From Hyalella azteca (lineage: Eukaryota > Arthropoda > Malacostraca > Amphipoda > Hyalellidae): DNA of 64,000 nt. The position numbers were made by a program, and so were the translations under genes. Each line of letters begins with the position of its first letter. The first letter of the stretch is position 1. The DNA lies in contig NW_025933375.1 in the NCBI RefSeq assembly GCF_000764305.2, forward strand, positions 62,001-126,000, read 5' to 3'. Below the pieces are notes generated by a model that saw nothing but the letters and a program-made list of their open reading frames with translations, was not told where the DNA came from and searched no databases. Below, in pieces: positions 58,410 through 64,000 of this stretch.

Positions 58410-58810
58410 TGCTTCGAAACTCTGGAACATTTACATCCCTCCACCTTGCATACGCTTCTCAAGTCCTCAACGTTTAAGTCTCCCCAAGTGCAGACACTCC
58501 TCAAGTCTGCAGTGTTTGCATCGCCCTTCCCTACAGACACTTCTCATGTCCTCCGTATTTACATCCACCATCATACAGATATTTCTCGTGTCTGCAGGAT
58601 TTGCACCTCCCCACACTAAAGACACTCCTAAAGCCTGCATTCTTTTTATATCCTTGCCACGCAGACTCTCCTCAAATATGCAACGTTTTCAACCCCGATA
58701 TATACATACTTCTCAAGTCAAAAGAGTTTTCAACTCGATATATCATACTTCCAATGTCTGCAGCGTTTGCATCTCCCATTCTACAGACATTTCTCAGGTC
58801 TGCAATGTCT
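58410..58810 (+). repeat. Degenerate 45-55-bp tandem repeat
   Basis: Recurrent acagacacttctcaagtctg, cagcgtttgcatctcccc theme, about 8 decayed units. Overlapping plus-strand ORFs (58365-58960) come from it. Confidence 0.65.
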
Positions 58811-61800
58811 GATCGCACAGTGCAGAGCAGCCCTACGGTCCTGCCCTCAAAACGCAGTTTTTACGTTTTTTGCGTTTTTAAGAAAGTTTTTACGAACCAC
58901 ACAAGTTGCGCTCAGCCGAGCGATTGCCGCCACCAGCACCCAACTCACTTGTCTAGGTAAAAACGTGGCTAAATTTTTCAGGGTAAAGGTATCAAACTTC
59001 GTAAAATTTTACAGAGTGCATGTATGTTACTCCACCGATATGTGCTATTCATCATTATATATTTAATTATATTAAAAAATATAATATAATATTTATTATT
59101 ATAAGTTATAATTTATTGGTTACAGTATAATTATATATTTTAATGTAATTTGTAATATAATATCTGTGCATCAGACATTAATATAATAGAAAAATTTTGT
59201 CTAGTTCCAATTCCTCGAAAGAGTAATTGAAAAAGAAAATCAGATACCCCATTAGCATTTTTTTAAGCTTATTATTTATTGGGTGAATCAAAAGACCACA
59301 AGAACTATTTTGCAACTGACAAGAACACGGTACAAAAAAAAACTGTTCTTCCTATGCAATAATTGCCTTGATTTTCAATTTTGATTGCCTTTCATTTTGA
59401 ACGAAGGTTGCCCTTCATACCGAATGGTGGTTACTCTTTGTTTTGGATGTTAATCTCCTTTTCTTGCCTATCATTCTAAATGTGGGTTGCCTTTCATTTT
59501 CATTTCAACTGGTAGAGTTTTTCTTACATTTTGATTAAAGATTCCATTTCATTCGGACTGGAATTTACCATTCACTCTGAATAGCAGCTGTTTTTCACTT
59601 TGAATGGCAATTGCTTGTCATTCTGAATGAGATACTTCTAAGTTTGATCATTATTGACCTTTAATTTTTGAATAGAGGAGATCCTTCATTTTGAAGGGAA
59701 AAAGCCTTTAAGTTTAAGCAGATGCTGCCTCGAGTTGTGTTTAACCGGAGGCAGTCGAGGTTAGCCGTTTTGCTGATAAGCCCAGTCGCGATTTTTCGGC
59801 TTAAGGTCAACAATGGAAAAACTAACAAGCTAGGGACCGGCATTCACCGCCAGCTATGTAGTTAGCATTGTATAACGGATGAATTTACATGGAAAAAGCT
59901 GATTTTATTAATTGTTAACAGAGCAGCTTCGTTGGGTTGTTTTTTTCGCTCGCATCAAATGATAATTATATATAATACAAACATACTATTGGCTAGTAGG
60001 AAAACTACAATTTTAAAAGATTGACAAGTTTGTAAGTGCAGGTAGAAATTTTCTGTAGTTTAGTAACCTAATTTTGAAAATTGAAAAGCTATGATTGCAT
60101 CGAAAACAATACTAAAGGAGAGATAATTTTAACTAGTCTGATTACTGATCTTGTGCTATTTTGATAGGATTCGGTGTCTACATGTTTAAATTTGTCTTAA
60201 AATTAAGTGATAGTACTATTACTTTGAAATTTTTTCTAGTGGTGAGATATTATACATGGAACTCAGTACGGACGATTCTATGACGATAGAGACTGAGTAA
60301 ATTAAATGTTAGATTTGCAGTCCGTAGACTTTTCCGTTCATTTTTCTGTGGCGTGTTTGTGGCCAAATGCCCGAGTCTAAAGTTCCGATAATATTTAACC
60401 GACTTAATATTTTCATGGCTTTATAATTTCACCACATGTCAATAAACGTATAAATACTTATATATAAAAATTTCATGAGAATTCGTAGCTTCATTGTGAG
60501 CTCACACCATAGTGATTTCAACGTCGACTCGATAACTACGGTTAAAATAATGTACAACATTGATTAAAAATGCTAACAAATCTCTAACAGTTGGAATTAT
60601 ATGCGCATAGCAAGTTAACTTGTAATCAAATTTCATGAATATATTAGGTTTTTATTGAATTAATCACGCCGAGATCGACGATCTACTGAGTTTCTTCGAG
60701 CCGACCATGAGTATATAAATTAAACTTATCTCACCTACTAGGATTTTTTATAGCCAACAATTGCAACGTTTTTCTTCGTGAAATTACCATTTAATTTGAA
60801 CGCAATAATGAAACTGCCATGACAAGTCTCAGGGATGGGGACCTTCACTTTACACACATTCACACCCAGTCTTTTATAAGGGTTATATGTCAATTCTGTG
60901 CACAAACTAATCATGAAAGTTTTGCTAACCATAATCTTATTTATGATAGTGATTTAAAGTAATTAAGAGTTTGATAACAGCACAAAATGTTTCGGGTACG
61001 AAGGCTCTGACAGGTGTCAGCGGCCCACAGGTAGCTTACCTCGAATGCTAAGTCAGCACTTCTCCTTTATGAAGATAACCTCTGCAAAGCGCTAAGCGAA
61101 ATAACACTTTTTATCATCATTGAATGCGACAAAAACTAGCAGCTACAGTTTTCATTCTACTCATTTTTGGCTTTGCAATAGTTATTCATAATCACGACTC
61201 GACCAGAGGTGTCTGGTAATGAGGTTTACGAGAGCGCGCTACCTACAGATGCACTCCTCACGACGGCCTGGCCCACACTGACGGAAAAAATCTTTGTTCT
61301 CGTTATATAGTGAGGAAATTTCCTGTTTTCCCACGTAATTCTTATTTGGTCGAAAAATTAATTCGGAAATAGTTTTAAATATTATTTTCTTCGTATAACT
61401 TATACAAAATATTGTTCGTCTCACAGCGAAAAATATTCGTTGTTGTTTGTAACTGCGTGAACTTTAACAAGGATAAAATTTTCAATTAATTTGATTTTGA
61501 AAATTATTTCAATTTGAATTTTAATTTTGGCTACACAAAATTTTTTCACTAATATTTGGATAAAAAAATTGAAATTAGTGAAAAGAAAATAATTCAATGA
61601 GATTAACTTTATTTTATAAATAAAGAAAATTATTTCCTATATTTAATATTCTTAATATTTTAAAAACTCTTGCTTCTCTCTTCAGACGAGATGGTTCTTT
61701 TCTCGGTCGACGTGTCTCGCCAGCCCGCGAATGCTGGAATAAACGTTTGAAAAATTATTTAAACTTTAAGTCCCATCACATTATTTACGGCAACTAAATA

Positions 61801-61867
61801 ATTTATTTCTACAATATTTTCTGCGATCAATAATAGTGATTATTACTTGCAATAATAATGTAATAAG
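58811..61867. other. Intergenic, one unassigned small ORF
   Basis: 59380-59690 repeats a cattttgaatggcaattgc-like theme. The minus-strand ORF 60932-60738 (64 aa) looks less random than its neighbours but is not recognised. Confidence 0.4.
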
Positions 61868-61890
61868 ATGATAATAAATAATAATAATAT

Positions 61891-61921
<31 letters not shown>

Positions 61922-61988
61922 TAATAATAATAATAATAATTATTATTATAATTAATAATAATAATAATAACAATAATAATAATAATTA
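61868..61988 (+). repeat. (AAT)n microsatellite
   Basis: About 120 bp of aat/taa triplets with a short inverted tta run in the middle. Confidence 0.9.
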
Positions 61989-64000
61989 ATGTTCAACGAA
62001 GTCACTGCAGTCAACGAGAGATGCAATAATTGGCGATAATTTAAAATCCATTGACAGTAATATCCTTATTAATAAAAAATTACTGAATGCACAACAAATC
62101 CAAGCGCATGAGCATATCCACAAATAAGTCGAAGAAATATACGTTATGAATACTTTTACGCACATTAAAATGCAGCTTTAACATTAAAAAATCAGTAAAC
62201 AGTTGCAGAATTTAAGATTTTTTGTCGTCTGTAAGACACACTTCTGCAGTTTGTATTAATTCCCTGAGGAATCATGCGTGTAATGAAATTGCGTGCAATG
62301 AAACCGTGTCTTTGCCCCGACATTTAACTTTAAATAAATACTTAAATAATAAAAATTACAAGGGAAGTAATTATCACTTTTTAGATAACTATTGTGCAAC
62401 ATTTTCATGCCTAGATAATCAGCAATTTAAAGATTACTCGAAACTTTATTAAAATTCGGAATCAAATCTTACAAATCGCACATGAAACGTGCACATGCCG
62501 TACAAAAATACTACAGAAATTTAGGAATTTGTTATCAACGTTATCGATTCACTGTATCAGAAGAATCGCAATGATCCATCTAAATTTGTTAAATTACTGT
62601 TATTAAATGTTACTACAATTAATTCAAACTTACAATTAAATAATACTTATGAAGTAAATACCTCAACTTCTACATACTTTCAGTCTAATGTGAACATATA
62701 TTCGCAGTTAATTAATTGACTGGATCTCATATCACATCATTTATATGCAGCTCCGAGCGTCCACATTTGCATAACTGCGAACATTCACTCTCAGTTAATC
62801 GACTGGAATTCAGCACATTTAAAGTGTCCATCCCGGAGGCTCTAGTTCCAAAAGACGAGACGAGAACTCAGTCATGTTCAGCAGCCTAGAGGCCGACTCC
62901 TCCCGATATTTAGGACTGATCTAAGCCGATAAAGAGCGGCCTAAGGGCTCAGAACTTGATCGATATTGGCCGTGGATTTCCAGATTTATTGGCAAGTCTG
63001 ATCACTGGACTTGGAATCACCATAATTCTCCGTAAGACATCGCCATAATTCTCCGCGGATGACTTAATTTTCTACATAAGGATAAAATTACATAATAACA
63101 GCGATTTTTCCTTTGTTTTATTGTGGTTAACTCCTTTACTACGTTTATCATTCTTTATCATTGGTAACATAATACGGTATGCATCACCACACGATTGAAA
63201 ACTTGACCCGCAAGAAACTTCGATGAAATGTAAACGCTTTACAACGAGCATTAGAAAGGTACGATACATTAATTAGAGACAATGTATAACTTGAGAAAGA
63301 TTCCCCCGTTTTAATCGGCATGCCCTACTAACGATGAAGCCTCCAACACATGAATTAGGATTCAGTAATTCAGTAATGAATTAAGATTCATGAATTAGGA
63401 TTCAGTAATTCCTAATTCAGTAATGAGTTAGGATTCAGTTAGGATTCAGGTTGAGAACTGCTAACCCTCTGGCAGGCTTGGCAGGTTCCCTATGGGATTC
63501 TATCACTATACGTTGACTCATTGTACCTCCGCTCGTAAATGTAATATCAATCTGAATTTTTTCATGCTTATCCAGCTTATCTGCACCAAAGAAATTTATC
63601 TATAGAAATAAAATATACTTATAACATCAGTTTTGAATGAAGAAAATGTTGTGCATCACTGTTCATTTTGCATGCGACTTGCCTAAATTTATGAGACATA
63701 AGGAATTACTTAAGTGATTCATGTCCCATTATAAGATCTGCACAGTCGAGGATGATATTTTGACAGGATCAGAGAGTCAGGATATTTGAATGAAACTAGC
63801 TTCTGGTGCTAAATACGACACTTGACAGATTATTTCACTAGGATAAATTTGAGGTTTGACGCTACTGAAGGGAGCAGAAAAGACATATAGAGGACGATCT
63901 AAAAAATTATTCCATTAGCCCTCAAATACTACCAGAGATTTAGAAAATTTCTTTGATCATTCTCTGGAATTGGAATTTTGCATTTAAAATTGGTGATAAT
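61989..64000. other. Intergenic to window end
   Basis: No gene recognised. 63348-63450 contains a repeated, partly self-complementary gaattaggattcagtaattc motif. Confidence 0.4.

Noticed and set aside
1..64000. tRNA or rRNA genes
   Set aside because: No convincing A-box plus B-box (GGTTCGAANCC) pair or rRNA core sequence was seen by eye; a covariance-model scan would be decisive.

Overview
The window is animal nuclear DNA, most likely from an arthropod. The genes are split into short, relatively GC-rich exons with canonical GT..AG borders inside long AT-rich introns packed with satellites and small transposons. The G-gamma gene is of the Ggamma30A type known from insects, the TMEM200-like protein has an arthropod-type layout, and (CCTAA)n/(TTAGG)n, the usual arthropod telomere motif, is present. 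The very high minisatellite load would suit a malacostracan crustacean such as an amphipod, but the species is not determined. There is nothing prokaryotic: no operons, CRISPR arrays or insertion sequences.

Three protein genes can be rebuilt exon by exon with phases that close. (1) About 3-2734, plus strand: the 3' five exons of an iodotyrosine deiodinase (IYD), a flavin enzyme; its membrane-anchor end lies outside the window. (2) 12397-20819, plus strand: a complete two-exon G-protein gamma subunit (72 aa, CaaX end CVVM) with a recognisable CRE/CCAAT/TATA promoter and an 8.2-kb intron. (3) 32417-41515, minus strand: a six-exon, 668-aa TMEM200-family protein with two membrane segments, an unusually long loop between them and a long His-rich cytoplasmic tail. 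The three genes do not form an obvious functional unit. From 41.5 to 64 kb I find no gene I can support.

Everything else is repeats. There are at least a dozen minisatellites with unit lengths from 18 to 68 bp, several with all frames open, which creates false ORFs. Mobile DNA includes a dead mariner (25110-26450), two 3' ends of a non-LTR retrotransposon, a hAT-type MITE with a perfect 8-bp target duplication (35092-35259), a TA-flanked MITE (54012-54352), a family of about 190-bp repeats with six copies, and three foldback/palindromic elements. One foldback has a telomere-like (CCTAA)n tract at its centre.

The assembly has a clear artefact. At 13308-13345 sits an intact Tn5/Nextera mate-pair junction adapter. 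The bases after it copy 8948-9011, exactly as expected for a circularised fragment of about 4.4 kb, and a 660-bp N gap follows. The segment 13308-13463 should not be treated as genomic. A single N at 15300 marks another join, between a CAG/CAA array and a 29-bp satellite.
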